Notes: generated from the letters alone by a model not told the origin. 8,676 nucleotides of DNA from CAYVTD01 sp964454445 (GCA_964454445.1 CAYVTD010000067.1:1-8676), one strand, 5' to 3'. Positions 1 to 7,375 are shown, numbered from the stretch's first letter. Numbers and translations are program-made.

Positions 1-834
1 ACCGATGCCGCAATCAATCCCGGCAACAGCGGAGGCGGACTTTACAATATCGAATGCAGCGTGATAGGCATCATCAACGCCATAGCTTCTCAAACAGGCA
101 CTTATATCGGTTATGGTTTTGCTATTCCTATCGATTTGGTCAAGGCTGTCATCTCTGATTTGATGGACGACGGCGTTGTCAATCGCGGGTATATCGGTGT
201 CAGAATCTCGACAATTACTGAAAGCATTGCTAAATATGAGGGCTTGGACAAAGTCGAAGGTGTAGTCGTAAACGACGTCCTCGAAGGTAGCTCTGGCGAA
301 AAATCCGGCCTGAAAACTGGGGACATCATCCTCGAAGTGGACGGTAAGAAAGTAAAAACTTCCAACGAATTGCAAAGTTTGATTGTATTGCACAAAGCTG
401 GAGATGTAGTTAAGTTAACCATCCAAAGAGATGGTAAACGTATGACAAAAGATGTCAAACTCAAGCCAAAAGATGACGCTGACGGCGACTTATCCGAAAA
501 TGAAAACAACCCAAAAAAAGGTGATAATGCCGAACCTGTCAATTTCGAAAAAATTGGTTTATACGTTGCTCCCTTGAGTAAAGAACAAATTGATAAGTTC
601 GGTGTTAAAAATGGCGTTTTCATTAGAAAAGTCGAGCGCTACAGTCCCGCTTTCAAAGCCGGTATTGTGCCTAATGGCGTTATTACAAAAGCTGATAGAA
701 AAGATATTTCTTCCGTTGCCGACATTAAGAATATTATAAAAGCTAAATCTGCTGGAGATATTGTCCTCTTCCAAATTCGATATGATCAATCTAACATCAT
801 TATTGCTGTAGAAATACCTCAAGATAAAAAGTAG
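1..834 (+). CDS. HtrA/DegP-family periplasmic serine protease, 3' part (5' end outside window)
   Basis: Reading frame 1 is open from the first base, so the gene begins upstream; the GTG at 61 is an internal valine, not the start. The visible 277 residues open with T-D-A-A-I-N-P-G-N-S-G-G, the active-site block of trypsin-like HtrA proteases, with the nucleophile Ser at bases 28-30 (residue 10 of the fragment). The catalytic His and Asp would lie upstream. The family strand GYGFAIPI follows. PDZ1 covers about residues 62-152 (starting GYIGV). An acidic, Asn/Lys-rich linker follows, then PDZ2 at about 183-277. PDZ2 is less standard: the usual loop with G-D-V-I reads N-G-V-I. HtrA proteins of this architecture degrade or chaperone misfolded proteins in the cell envelope. 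Calling it degP, degQ or htrA specifically is not possible from the fragment. A strong terminator follows 39 bases after the stop. Confidence 0.93.
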   Translation, partial: TDAAINPGNSGGGLYNIECSVIGIINAIASQTGTYIGYGFAIPIDLVKAVISDLMDDGVVNRGYIGVRISTITESIAKYEGLDKVEGVVVNDVLEGSSGEKSGLKTGDIILEVDGKKVKTSNELQSLIVLHKAGDVVKLTIQRDGKRMTKDVKLKPKDDADGDLSENENNPKKGDNAEPVNFEKIGLYVAPLSKEQIDKFGVKNGVFIRKVERYSPAFKAGIVPNGVITKADRKDISSVADIKNIIKAKSAGDIVLFQIRYDQSNIIIAVEIPQDKK

Positions 835-873
835 AATAAAAATAATATTTTTCATAAATTTTTATAAAATAAC

Positions 874-924
874 ATTCCGTTAATTACGTTACGCATCTTA
901 CGTAACGCAATTAACGGAATTTTT
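874..924 (+). terminator. Intrinsic terminator after the HtrA-like gene
   Basis: Arms at 874-893 and 901-920 form a 20-bp stem with a single A-C mismatch (886 against 908) around the 7-base loop CATCTTA. The stem runs directly into a T run (920-924). The stem is long for a terminator, but its position 39 bases after the stop and the U-tract fit rho-independent termination on the plus strand. The minus-strand reading lacks a clean T run, so it is probably one-directional. Confidence 0.85.
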
Positions 925-953
925 ATAGAATTTTTACATTCTCATTATTCTTT

Positions 954-2063
954 ATGAACCCATTTATACTATCGAGTTATCATTCACCAGAGTATTTCTG
1001 TGATAGGGAAGCCGAAACAGAACGACTATTCGATGCCGTGCGCAACAACCGCAATATAACATTGATCTCCCGCCGGCGAATGGGCAAAACTGGCTTGCTA
1101 AAACATCTCGAAAACAAACTAAAGACCCAAAAAGATATCTGCTTTGTCTATTTCGACATTATGCCCACTGCTTCGGTCTCCGAATTTGTCGGATTGTTTG
1201 CAAATTCATTATTCAATGCAGATGGCAACAAGATAGATTCACTTTTTCGTGCCTTCTCGAAACTGTTTTCTGCATTCAAACCGTCCTTTTCTGTTAATTC
1301 CCTTACCGGAGAAACAAAATTTAACCTTGAATTAGCAAGTCCTGTTGAAAACGAAAGTTCACTCGCTGCCATTTTTAAATATATCACTTCGAGCAATAAA
1401 AAATTTGTTATTGCTATCGACGAATTCCAACAGGTTGCAAGTTATCAATCAGTTGATTTCGAAGGGGTTTTGCGTTCCTGTATTCAGCATTTAAACAACT
1501 GCGCCTTTTTCTTTGCCGGCAGTAGCCGCGACACTCTGAAAAATATGTTTACCAATAGTAAAAAACCTTTTTATATGAGCAGCGAATTGATGTTTCTTTC
1601 CAATATTGACAAGCAGAATTATAAAGAATTTATTATTAATAATTTTGCTAAAGGCAATATCGCCATAAACGAGGAAAGCATAGATTATCTGCTCGAACTG
1701 ACCGATGTGCATACATTCTATGTCCAATTACTTTGTAACAGGCTTTTTTCTTTAGGAACAAAAAAAATTGGCAAAGAAGATGTTAAAACTGTTTTTTTGA
1801 GAATATTAGATGAAAATCGTTATTATTTCGAGAGCTATCGAAACATAATAACCGATTATCAATGGAAACTGCTTAAGGCAATTGCCCGAGACAAAAAAGT
1901 GCCTGAAATAACTTCAAAATCTTTTATTCTGCGTCATCAACTTGGTACGCCCAGTTCAGTCGGAACAGCAACTAAATCACTAGAAAAAAAAGATATAATT
2001 TATCGTGAAAATGGATATTATATGATCCATGATTTGCTTTTTTCGGCGTGGCTGGCTAGATAA
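954..2063 (+). CDS. Solitary P-loop ATPase, archaeal ATPase (ATPase_2) type, function unknown
   Basis: A 369-residue soluble protein with no signal peptide or membrane segment. The N-terminal F-C-D-R-E-x-E segment (15-21) resembles the FxxRexE lead-in of this ATPase family. The P-loop is S39-R-R-R-M-G-K-T46, where the first Gly of the usual GxxxxGKT is Ser, as I recall from many bacterial members. Walker B is F-V-I-A-I-D-E (151-157) followed by FQQ. A G-S-S-R segment (189-192) after a hydrophobic strand fits the sensor position. The last 70 residues look like a winged-helix domain ending in the family-typical pattern 'Y-M-I-H-D-L-L-F-S-A-W-L'. Such proteins are common and often multicopy in Bacteroidota, but their targets are not established. 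The start is the first ATG after the terminator, with no Shine-Dalgarno site. lipB follows after 50 bases with no terminator visible, so the two may be co-transcribed. Confidence 0.85.
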   Translation: MNPFILSSYHSPEYFCDREAETERLFDAVRNNRNITLISRRRMGKTGLLKHLENKLKTQKDICFVYFDIMPTASVSEFVGLFANSLFNADGNKIDSLFRAFSKLFSAFKPSFSVNSLTGETKFNLELASPVENESSLAAIFKYITSSNKKFVIAIDEFQQVASYQSVDFEGVLRSCIQHLNNCAFFFAGSSRDTLKNMFTNSKKPFYMSSELMFLSNIDKQNYKEFIINNFAKGNIAINEESIDYLLELTDVHTFYVQLLCNRLFSLGTKKIGKEDVKTVFLRILDENRYYFESYRNIITDYQWKLLKAIARDKKVPEITSKSFILRHQLGTPSSVGTATKSLEKKDIIYRENGYYMIHDLLFSAWLAR

Positions 2064-2113
2064 TTTTTTTATTAAATGACAAATACAAAATAAACAATTG
2101 AAATACAAGAAAA

Positions 2114-2740
2114 ATGATAAAAATACAAAACTGGGGACTTGTTGAATATCATAAGGCATTGCAAAGGCAAAAATTGCTTGTGCAAGAAATACAAGAACAA
2201 CGTAATAAAAATGTGCTGGTTCTTTGCCAGCATCCACCGGTCATTACAATCGGAAGAAATGGCGGTTCGGGCAATATTGTCTCCTCCCCTGATTTGCTCG
2301 AAAAAGCCGGCATAAGCATTTGTGAAACAGACCGTGGCGGAGATGTAACGCTCCACAATCCAGGTCAAATTGTCGGCTATCCAATTTTTAATCTTTTAGA
2401 TTATAAACAAGACTTACACTGGTTTTTAAGGGAGATAGAAGAGTGCATCATCGATACTATTGCTATATTTGGTTTACAGGGCGGCAGAGTTAGCGGGTTG
2501 ACCGGCGTTTGGCTCGACGAAAACCGCAAAATTTGCGCAATGGGCTTGCACTGCTCTCGCTGGGTAACTTCGCACGGATTCGCCTTGAACGTAAATAACG
2601 ATCTTAGCCAGTTTAATTACATAATCCCTTGTGGTATAAGCGATAAAGGCGTGACATCAATTAGCAAGGAGATTAATTCAAAGGTAGATATGAATTTGGT
2701 AGAAATTACTATTTCTGAGATTTTTTCAAAAAAATTTTAA
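2114..2740 (+). CDS. lipB: Octanoyl-[acyl-carrier-protein]:protein N-octanoyltransferase
   Basis: LipB moves the octanoyl group from acyl carrier protein onto lipoyl domains of 2-oxoacid dehydrogenases and the glycine cleavage H protein; LipA then inserts sulfur. It acts in the cytoplasm. The 208-residue length is usual for the family. Diagnostic blocks are seen in order: H-P-P-V-I-T-I-G-R (40-48), D-R-G-G-D-V-T-L-H-N-P-G-Q (73-85), K-I-C-A-M-G (139-144) with the conserved active-site Lys139, S-H-G-F-A-L-N-V (153-160), and P-C-G-I (172-175) with the thioester-forming Cys173. Both catalytic residues are present, so it should be active. The ATG at 2114 has only A-rich sequence before it, with no Shine-Dalgarno match. 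No lipA or other lipoate gene is in the window. A tRNA gene begins 60 bases downstream. Confidence 0.96.
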   Translation: MIKIQNWGLVEYHKALQRQKLLVQEIQEQRNKNVLVLCQHPPVITIGRNGGSGNIVSSPDLLEKAGISICETDRGGDVTLHNPGQIVGYPIFNLLDYKQDLHWFLREIEECIIDTIAIFGLQGGRVSGLTGVWLDENRKICAMGLHCSRWVTSHGFALNVNNDLSQFNYIIPCGISDKGVTSISKEINSKVDMNLVEITISEIFSKKF

Positions 2741-2745
2741 AAATA

Positions 2746-2777
2746 TTTGTTTTTTTAACACAATTGCCTTATATTAG
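2746..2777 (+). promoter_or_regulatory. Candidate Bacteroidota-type promoter for tRNA-Gly
   Basis: TTTG at 2746-2749 is followed after 20 bases by TATATTAG (2770-2777). The second block matches the Bacteroidota -7 element TAnnTTTG at all but one fixed position. The tRNA starts 23 bases further on, a sensible distance for a short 5' leader. The surroundings are AT-rich, so chance matches are likely. There is no clear terminator between lipB and the tRNA, and read-through is possible. Confidence 0.35.
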
Positions 2778-2800
2778 TTTCGCTCTTTTAAGCAATATCA

Positions 2801-2873
2801 GCGAAAGTAGCTCAGTTGGTAGAGCATAACCTTGCCAAGGTTAGGGTCGCGAGTTCGAGTCTCGTCTTTCGCT
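2801..2873 (+). tRNA. tRNA-Gly (anticodon GCC)
   Basis: All four arms fold. The acceptor stem is GCGAAAG (2801-2807) with CTTTCGC (2866-2872). The D stem is 2810-2813 with 2822-2825. The anticodon stem is TAACC/GGTTA around the loop TTGCCAA (2832-2838), with anticodon GCC at 2834-2836. The T stem is GCGAG/CTCGT around TTCGAGT, with one G-T closing pair. The discriminator base at 2873 is T, as expected for bacterial glycine tRNAs. CCA is not encoded and must be added after transcription. It reads GGC and GGT codons. There is no duplicate of its 3' end elsewhere in the window, so no sign of use as an integration site here. Confidence 0.97.
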
Positions 2874-2874
2874 C

Positions 2875-2889
2875 GACGGTATCACCGTC
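2875..2889 (+). other. Small hairpin just after the tRNA
   Basis: GACGGT (2875-2880) and ACCGTC (2884-2889) can form a perfect 6-bp stem with the 3-base loop ATC, starting one base after the tRNA discriminator base. No T run follows, so by itself it is not a terminator. It may mark the tRNA 3' trailer for processing, or be the first part of a two-hairpin end with the terminator downstream. Confidence 0.5.
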
Positions 2890-2907
2890 ATTTCCTCTTT
2901 ATGCTGC

Positions 2908-2952
2908 ATGCCTTGCTGTCATTCCCCCCGATGGCAAGGCATCCTTTTTTTT
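2908..2952 (+). terminator. Intrinsic terminator of the tRNA-Gly transcript
   Basis: ATGCCTTGC (2908-2916) pairs perfectly with GCAAGGCAT (2934-2942). An inner CAT/ATG pairing (2919-2921 with 2931-2933; two bases bulged on the left) can lengthen the stem, with the C-rich stretch as its loop. Two bases after the stem comes a run of eight T (2945-2952). This is a textbook rho-independent terminator and separates the tRNA from the porU region. Confidence 0.85.
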
Positions 2953-2970
2953 AATATTTTAATTATAATA

Positions 2971-3002
2971 TTAGTTTTTAAAATAAATTTTTGATATATT
3001 TG
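2971..3002 (+). promoter_or_regulatory. Candidate Bacteroidota-type promoter for porU
   Basis: TATATTTG at 2995-3002 matches the Bacteroidota -7 consensus TAnnTTTG exactly. TTAG at 2971-2974, 20 bases upstream, matches three of four bases of the -33 TTTG element. Its position just after the tRNA terminator suits a new transcription unit for porU-porV. It would give a leader of roughly 170 bases. AT-richness makes chance matches plausible. Confidence 0.4.
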
Positions 3003-3081
3003 TTTACCTTGAAAATAACAAATACTTTTAAAAGATAAAAAAGAGGACCTATCGAAATATATTGCTACCACAATAAGAGTT

Positions 3082-3156
3082 TGCATCTTAGCGTCGATTA
3101 CTATTTGTGATTATTTTTTTGATAATAAGCTAAAGATGTAGAAACTATCTGTTTCT
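3082..3156 (+). promoter_or_regulatory. Possible structured leader of porU
   Basis: CATCTTAGC (3084-3092) pairs with GCTAAAGATG (3129-3138) with one bulged base. The stem extends outward through a G-T and a T-A pair (3083/3139, 3082/3140). The enclosed stretch can form a weak ATTAT/ATAAT stem. Directly after it, AGAAAC (3140-3145) and GTTTCT (3151-3156) form a 6-bp hairpin with a 5-base loop, ending 20 bases before the porU ATG. A3140 is shared, so the outermost pairs of the two stems compete. It matches no riboswitch class that I recognise. Confidence 0.35.
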
Positions 3157-3176
3157 TAATAACTTAGAGTAAAATA

Positions 3177-6100
3177 ATGGGATTAAATATATTCTCAAAA
3201 AGTTATGTATTTGCCTTAGTAGCAATATTATTTTTCGTGATAGCGTTTTTGCCGGCTTTTGCTATAAACAAAAGTTGGTCAATAATCCAATCAAACGAAA
3301 AAACCCTTATTCTTAAATATACCCCATCATTCAATGGTTTTAAAACTTTTAAGGCAACAGACGGAAGATTGCTCTATATCCCCGTGATTTCTGGCGTTTC
3401 AATGACTGCCAATGAGCCTGGCGACCCTCTCGCCTTATATGCAACTGAAAATATAACTATCCCTTTTCCTGACGGCTTCCATTTAGATGACGTAAACGTC
3501 AAATCATTCAATTCTTACAAACAAACAATGCTTCCTAAGGGTCTAATTAATCTGGAATCTGAAGTACCTGAAACAGATTATATTTACGATGAAAGCAAAT
3601 ATGAGAATTATAAAATGCCCGATTGGGTTTCCCTTACATACAGCGGCATAGCACGCGACAGATATATTGCATCACTAAAAATTACAGCAAGCCGCTACAA
3701 CCCAGAAACAAAATGTATCGAGATTCCTTCCGAAATCACTGTAAAGATTAGATTTCCCCGTACTTCGCTTGCCTTTTCGGCTAATTCTGAAAAAGATGTG
3801 GACTTGGTTTCGAGTATCAATCATTTTGATACATTTAATTGGGTAATTCCACCTAAAAAAAGCAAAGAAAACAAAAACAATAACGACAAAATTTTGTCAG
3901 AGCAGGGATTCCCCTGGCTGAAAATCACCATCGACAAAGAAGGCATTTACCGCTTAAGTACTGATAAACTGACTTCATTAGGATTTAAAGTCCCTATTAA
4001 TCTTGTCAATACAATAAAGTTAATGGGCAATGGAGGAAAAGAACTTAGCGAAACAGTTTCCGATGCCAGTAAAAACGAAAAACTCAACGAGCAAGCCATC
4101 ATCGTTCGCACAAATGCCGATGGCTCACTATCTGAAATAATTTTTTACGGCGCCCCCGCAAATGGCTTTCAATACAATAAGGAAAATAAAAAATTCGAGC
4201 ATTACATAAACCATTACAGCATTTATAATTATTATCTTCTTACTTATGGAGGCGCTGAAGGCAAACGTGCAGCTGCAATCACCCCCGCATCGGGAGAAAT
4301 CCTAAACAAACCAAATACATATATAGAAAAAGTCTTTTACGAAGAAGAACTCAACAGCCCCTTTAACTCCCCATCGGGTAGGGTTTGGTTCGGAAGAACA
4401 GGCTTCCCATCAGTATTCCAAACCTCATTAGCAAACATCGACCATACAGGCAAGGTTACATATCAGTTTTCTTTGGCACATCAAGCAGATACAAATCCCG
4501 GTACATTTAAAGTTGAAGAATCAGGTAATCTTATAGCTACTACTTCAGTCCCTGCCTCTATAGGCAAATATACAAATGCAAGGCGGATTGTCTTTTCTGC
4601 CACAGCAGATGCCTCCATAATTGCCACTGACGGTAGAAGCACACTCGGTTTTTCATATTCAAATAATGGAAATAAAGCTGCTACACCATTTTTTGATTGG
4701 TACGAGATACAATATCCCCGCTTTTTTGTACCAATAGAAAAATCTATCGGTTTTTTCTCGGATCCTGAAAAAGAAGGTATAACTGAGTATTCAATAAACA
4801 ATTTTTCCGGTGAAATCATCGGTTTTGAGGTTAGCGAGCCAGACAATCCAATGTTGTTAACTAACTTGTCGGTTACTGGCGGATTGTTTGTTCTTCGTTC
4901 AGATGAACAAAAAGACAATCCAAAGAGGTATTTCATTTCTTCTAATCTTCGCGAACCTAAATCTATTGAAAATATGGATTATGCCGGTTTGCGAGAAAAC
5001 ATGGCAAATAAAGATGTAATTGTCATCACGCATCCCGACTTTTTAGCATCAGCCAATAAATATGCCTCATATCGTAATGAATTTAGCGATCTAAGCACTG
5101 AAGTCTTTCGCATAGACCATATTTTTAATGAATTTGGCTCGGGAATTCCTGACCCAACTGCTCTCCGCGATTTCATTGCTTATTGCTTTGCTAATTGGGA
5201 GCACAAACCAAAATATGTTATTCTTTGGGGCGACGGACATTACGACTATACTCCACGCTACGGCGTGATGAACAACGGCGGGCGAACAAGCTATCAGATT
5301 GTTTCAAACAGTAAAAAGAACTATATTCCCCCTTATGAATCAATTGAAAAAAGTGACGTTTTCGATGCAACAGTCTCTTACACAACTGATGATTTTTTTG
5401 CACGAATAGCAGGCGACGACAAGCAAATTGACATTGCTATTGGGAGGATGCCCATCGAAAAAGTTGCCGATGGAGATTGGATTTACGAAAAAATAAGGCA
5501 TTACGAACAAAATTCAGCCATAGATAGCTGGCGAACAGTCGTTACCTTGCTTGCAGACGATTCGCCAACAAGCGAAGGCGGCGCCGACCGCGACACCCAT
5601 ACTTCGCAATCAGAACTGCTCTCAAAGGAACATATTCCAGGCGACATACAGTTAAAAAAAATCTACCTACCTGAATTTCCAACAGAAAACATCCCGGGAG
5701 GAAGACGCAAACCACGCGTTACTCAAGAAATACTAACAACAACAAATACCAGCGGCACATTACTATTTAATTATCTTGGTCATGGCAACCCAAGTGTGCT
5801 TACTCACGAAAGAGTATTTGAACGTGAAAAAACTACTCCTTTAATGACAAACTTGGATAAATTGTTTTTCTGCACAGCGGCAACATGCGATTTCGGAAAA
5901 TTTGACTTCCCTGATATTCTTTCAGGTGCCGAAGAATTGGTGCTTAGCAGAAACGGAGGTGCTATCGGGGTTTTCTCTGCTTCACGTGTTGTTTATGCCT
6001 ATCAGAATGCTGCTTTGGCTTATAAATTTTACGACGAACTATTTAAAAGAAACCCACAAACGGGTCAATACCCCAGAATTGGTGATGTGAGCTATATCGT

Positions 6101-7247
6101 AAAACAACAAGATTTCGACAACAACGACGAGAAATTTTATCTGCTTGCCGACCCAACGATGCGCTTACTCATTCCTGATAATATCGTCGAAATTGACACT
6201 ATTAACCGAGAATACTCCGGTGGCAAATCCATTATTAAGCTCGAGGCACTTTCTTCCATTAAATTAAGCGGCAATATCCTGAAAGCCGACTCCACAACGC
6301 TTATTTCCGATTTCAACGGCACAGTGATTATTACTTTGCGCGACAGCAAGCAAGATATGGTTTTACTCGATGTCGATGGCACAAACCATAAAATGGAAAA
6401 ACCCGGCGGGGCACTCAACAGAAGCTCTTTTAAAGTAGTAAATGGCAGATTTGAAGCTGAGTTTATTATTCCCGGTGACATTAGCTTTTCCGGTAAAAAT
6501 GGCAACCTGTATGCTTTTGCATTCAACGATAACGGAGTCTATGCCAAAGGCAACAACGCCAATGTGTTAATTACTGGCATCGATACTAGCTCAATAAATG
6601 AAAAAAATGGTCCTGATATAGCCATTTATCTCGATTCCCGTAAATTCATCGAATATGATGTTGTTCGCAATAGCCCTTTATTAATTGTTGATTTGCAAGA
6701 TGAAAGTGGCATAAATACAACCGGACTTGGCATTGGTCATCGCATTGAGGCTTGGCTCGACGATAACCCAAACTCAATCGATTTGACAGATAAATTTGTA
6801 ACATCGCTCGATAATCCAAAAGCAGGCACTATCGAAGACTATTTGGAAAAATTGCTACCCGGTACACATAAAATAAAAGTTCGAGCCTGGGATGTTTACA
6901 ATAATTATTCGATAAAAGAAACTTTTTTTACTATCAAACCTGACGGGGAATTTGATATTTATGGAGTTATGAATTACCCGAATCCTGCTTTTGACAAAAC
7001 GACTTTTACTTTTCAGCACAATCTTTCGCCGCCAATCGACGTAACAATTAAAATTTACACCCTCGGAGGTGCTTTAATAAACACTTTAAAATCAAAAATT
7101 TTAAGCGCCCACAGTGGAAACATCGATTGGAATTGCAAAGGAAAAAACAACGAGACTCTGCCAGGCGGTCCATATTATTATTCGCTTGAACTGCAATCGG
7201 TAAAAGGCTCTTGTTCGTCTTCGGGTAGTTTTATTATTGCCAGATAG
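3177..7247 (+). CDS. porU: Type IX secretion system sortase PorU (peptidase family C25)
   Basis: PorU is the surface cysteine protease of the T9SS attachment complex: it removes the C-terminal sorting domain of cargo proteins and links them to an anchor such as A-LPS. The protein has 1356 residues, longer than Porphyromonas gingivalis PorU. A signal peptide spans about 1-29 (cleavage near A-F-A). A Lys/Asn-rich linker (about 226-236) precedes the PorU-typical block starting G-F-P-W-L-K at 244. The C25 peptidase domain is about 612-997. It includes L-W-G-D-G-H-Y-D-Y (H688), I-G-R-M-P (755-759), L-G-H-G with the likely catalytic His869, and C-T-A-A-T-C-D-F, with Cys904 the likely nucleophile and Cys899 nearby. 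Ig-like segments follow, then a FlgD-like/T9SS C-terminal domain starting at Y-P-N-P (1267-1270). porV follows after 128 bases, the same order as in P. gingivalis. There is no strong Shine-Dalgarno site before the ATG. Confidence 0.93.
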   Translation: MGLNIFSKSYVFALVAILFFVIAFLPAFAINKSWSIIQSNEKTLILKYTPSFNGFKTFKATDGRLLYIPVISGVSMTANEPGDPLALYATENITIPFPDGFHLDDVNVKSFNSYKQTMLPKGLINLESEVPETDYIYDESKYENYKMPDWVSLTYSGIARDRYIASLKITASRYNPETKCIEIPSEITVKIRFPRTSLAFSANSEKDVDLVSSINHFDTFNWVIPPKKSKENKNNNDKILSEQGFPWLKITIDKEGIYRLSTDKLTSLGFKVPINLVNTIKLMGNGGKELSETVSDASKNEKLNEQAIIVRTNADGSLSEIIFYGAPANGFQYNKENKKFEHYINHYSIYNYYLLTYGGAEGKRAAAITPASGEILNKPNTYIEKVFYEEELNSPFNSPSGRVWFGRTGFPSVFQTSLANIDHTGKVTYQFSLAHQADTNPGTFKVEESGNLIATTSVPASIGKYTNARRIVFSATADASIIATDGRSTLGFSYSNNGNKAATPFFDWYEIQYPRFFVPIEKSIGFFSDPEKEGITEYSINNFSGEIIGFEVSEPDNPMLLTNLSVTGGLFVLRSDEQKDNPKRYFISSNLREPKSIENMDYAGLRENMANKDVIVITHPDFLASANKYASYRNEFSDLSTEVFRIDHIFNEFGSGIPDPTALRDFIAYCFANWEHKPKYVILWGDGHYDYTPRYGVMNNGGRTSYQIVSNSKKNYIPPYESIEKSDVFDATVSYTTDDFFARIAGDDKQIDIAIGRMPIEKVADGDWIYEKIRHYEQNSAIDSWRTVVTLLADDSPTSEGGADRDTHTSQSELLSKEHIPGDIQLKKIYLPEFPTENIPGGRRKPRVTQEILTTTNTSGTLLFNYLGHGNPSVLTHERVFEREKTTPLMTNLDKLFFCTAATCDFGKFDFPDILSGAEELVLSRNGGAIGVFSASRVVYAYQNAALAYKFYDELFKRNPQTGQYPRIGDVSYIVKQQDFDNNDEKFYLLADPTMRLLIPDNIVEIDTINREYSGGKSIIKLEALSSIKLSGNILKADSTTLISDFNGTVIITLRDSKQDMVLLDVDGTNHKMEKPGGALNRSSFKVVNGRFEAEFIIPGDISFSGKNGNLYAFAFNDNGVYAKGNNANVLITGIDTSSINEKNGPDIAIYLDSRKFIEYDVVRNSPLLIVDLQDESGINTTGLGIGHRIEAWLDDNPNSIDLTDKFVTSLDNPKAGTIEDYLEKLLPGTHKIKVRAWDVYNNYSIKETFFTIKPDGEFDIYGVMNYPNPAFDKTTFTFQHNLSPPIDVTIKIYTLGGALINTLKSKILSAHSGNIDWNCKGKNNETLPGGPYYYSLELQSVKGSCSSSGSFIIAR
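6966..7244 (+). other. T9SS C-terminal sorting-type / FlgD-like domain inside PorU
   Basis: Residues about 1264-1356 of PorU begin with N-Y-P-N-P. They continue with an alternating beta pattern containing I-Y-T-L-G-G and a G-G-P-Y-Y-Y-S turn, and end in F-I-I-A-R. This is the layout of type A T9SS C-terminal domains, which are close to the FlgD Ig-like fold. PorU is known in P. gingivalis to carry such a domain and keep it uncleaved; retention here is inferred. Confidence 0.75.
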
Positions 7248-7360
7248 AGAAATATTTTTTTTATAGATATTTTAGCATTATTTTTGATATTTTTTGTTAG
7301 AATATAAAAATTTGAAATTAAGAATTATGAAAAATAGAAAGATAACAAATGATTAAAGAC

Positions 7361-7366
7361 GGAGGA
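7361..7366 (+). promoter_or_regulatory. Shine-Dalgarno site that sets the porV start
   Basis: GGAGGA lies 9 bases before the ATG at 7376 and contains the full GGAGG core. It lies inside the longer open frame that would begin at the ATG at 7349, so it argues for the internal ATG. Neither lipB nor porU has a comparable site. Confidence 0.75.
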
Positions 7367-7375
7367 ATTCTCTCG

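Larger units (their letters stand above)
2874..3176. other. Intergenic region between tRNA-Gly and porU (no gene)
   Basis: These 303 bases contain no open frame with coding character on either strand. The first 80 bases hold the tRNA trailer hairpin and terminator. The remaining 220 bases are very AT-rich and appear to hold the porU promoter (around 2971-3002) and a 5' leader that can fold (3082-3156). An AGAGGA at 3042-3047 resembles a Shine-Dalgarno site but has no ATG or GTG start at a useful distance. Confidence 0.7.

Noticed and set aside
111..623. 170-residue minus-strand frame opposite the protease
   Set aside because: It is a shadow of the PDZ-coding region, with no start context and low-complexity Ser/Leu content.
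61..834. GTG at 61 as the start of a 257-residue protein
   Set aside because: The same frame is open to base 1 and encodes the conserved TDAAINPGNSGG active-site block, so 61 is internal.
954..2740. ATPase plus lipB as a novel functional system
   Set aside because: The genes are adjacent, but LipB is a complete, ordinary housekeeping enzyme and nothing in the sequence links it to the ATPase beyond spacing.
2801..2873. tRNA-Gly as an integration site
   Set aside because: There is no second copy of the tRNA 3' end in the window and no integrase gene beside it.
3042..3047. AGAGGA as a ribosome-binding site for a small gene before porU
   Set aside because: No ATG or GTG lies at a suitable distance, and the only nearby TTG frame (3062) stops after four codons.
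4481..4936. 151-residue minus-strand frame inside porU
   Set aside because: It lies wholly opposite a well-supported coding region, has Ser/Pro/Val-rich shadow composition and shows no family motif.
7248..7300. Terminator between porU and porV
   Set aside because: The stretch is T-rich, but only weak A/T pairings (ATAT/ATAT) are possible, with no GC-containing stem before a T run.
7283..7314. Separate porV promoter (TTTG ... AAAATTTG, 20-base spacing)
   Set aside because: The -7 block lacks the TA of TAnnTTTG, and the region is nearly all A and T, so the match is not informative.
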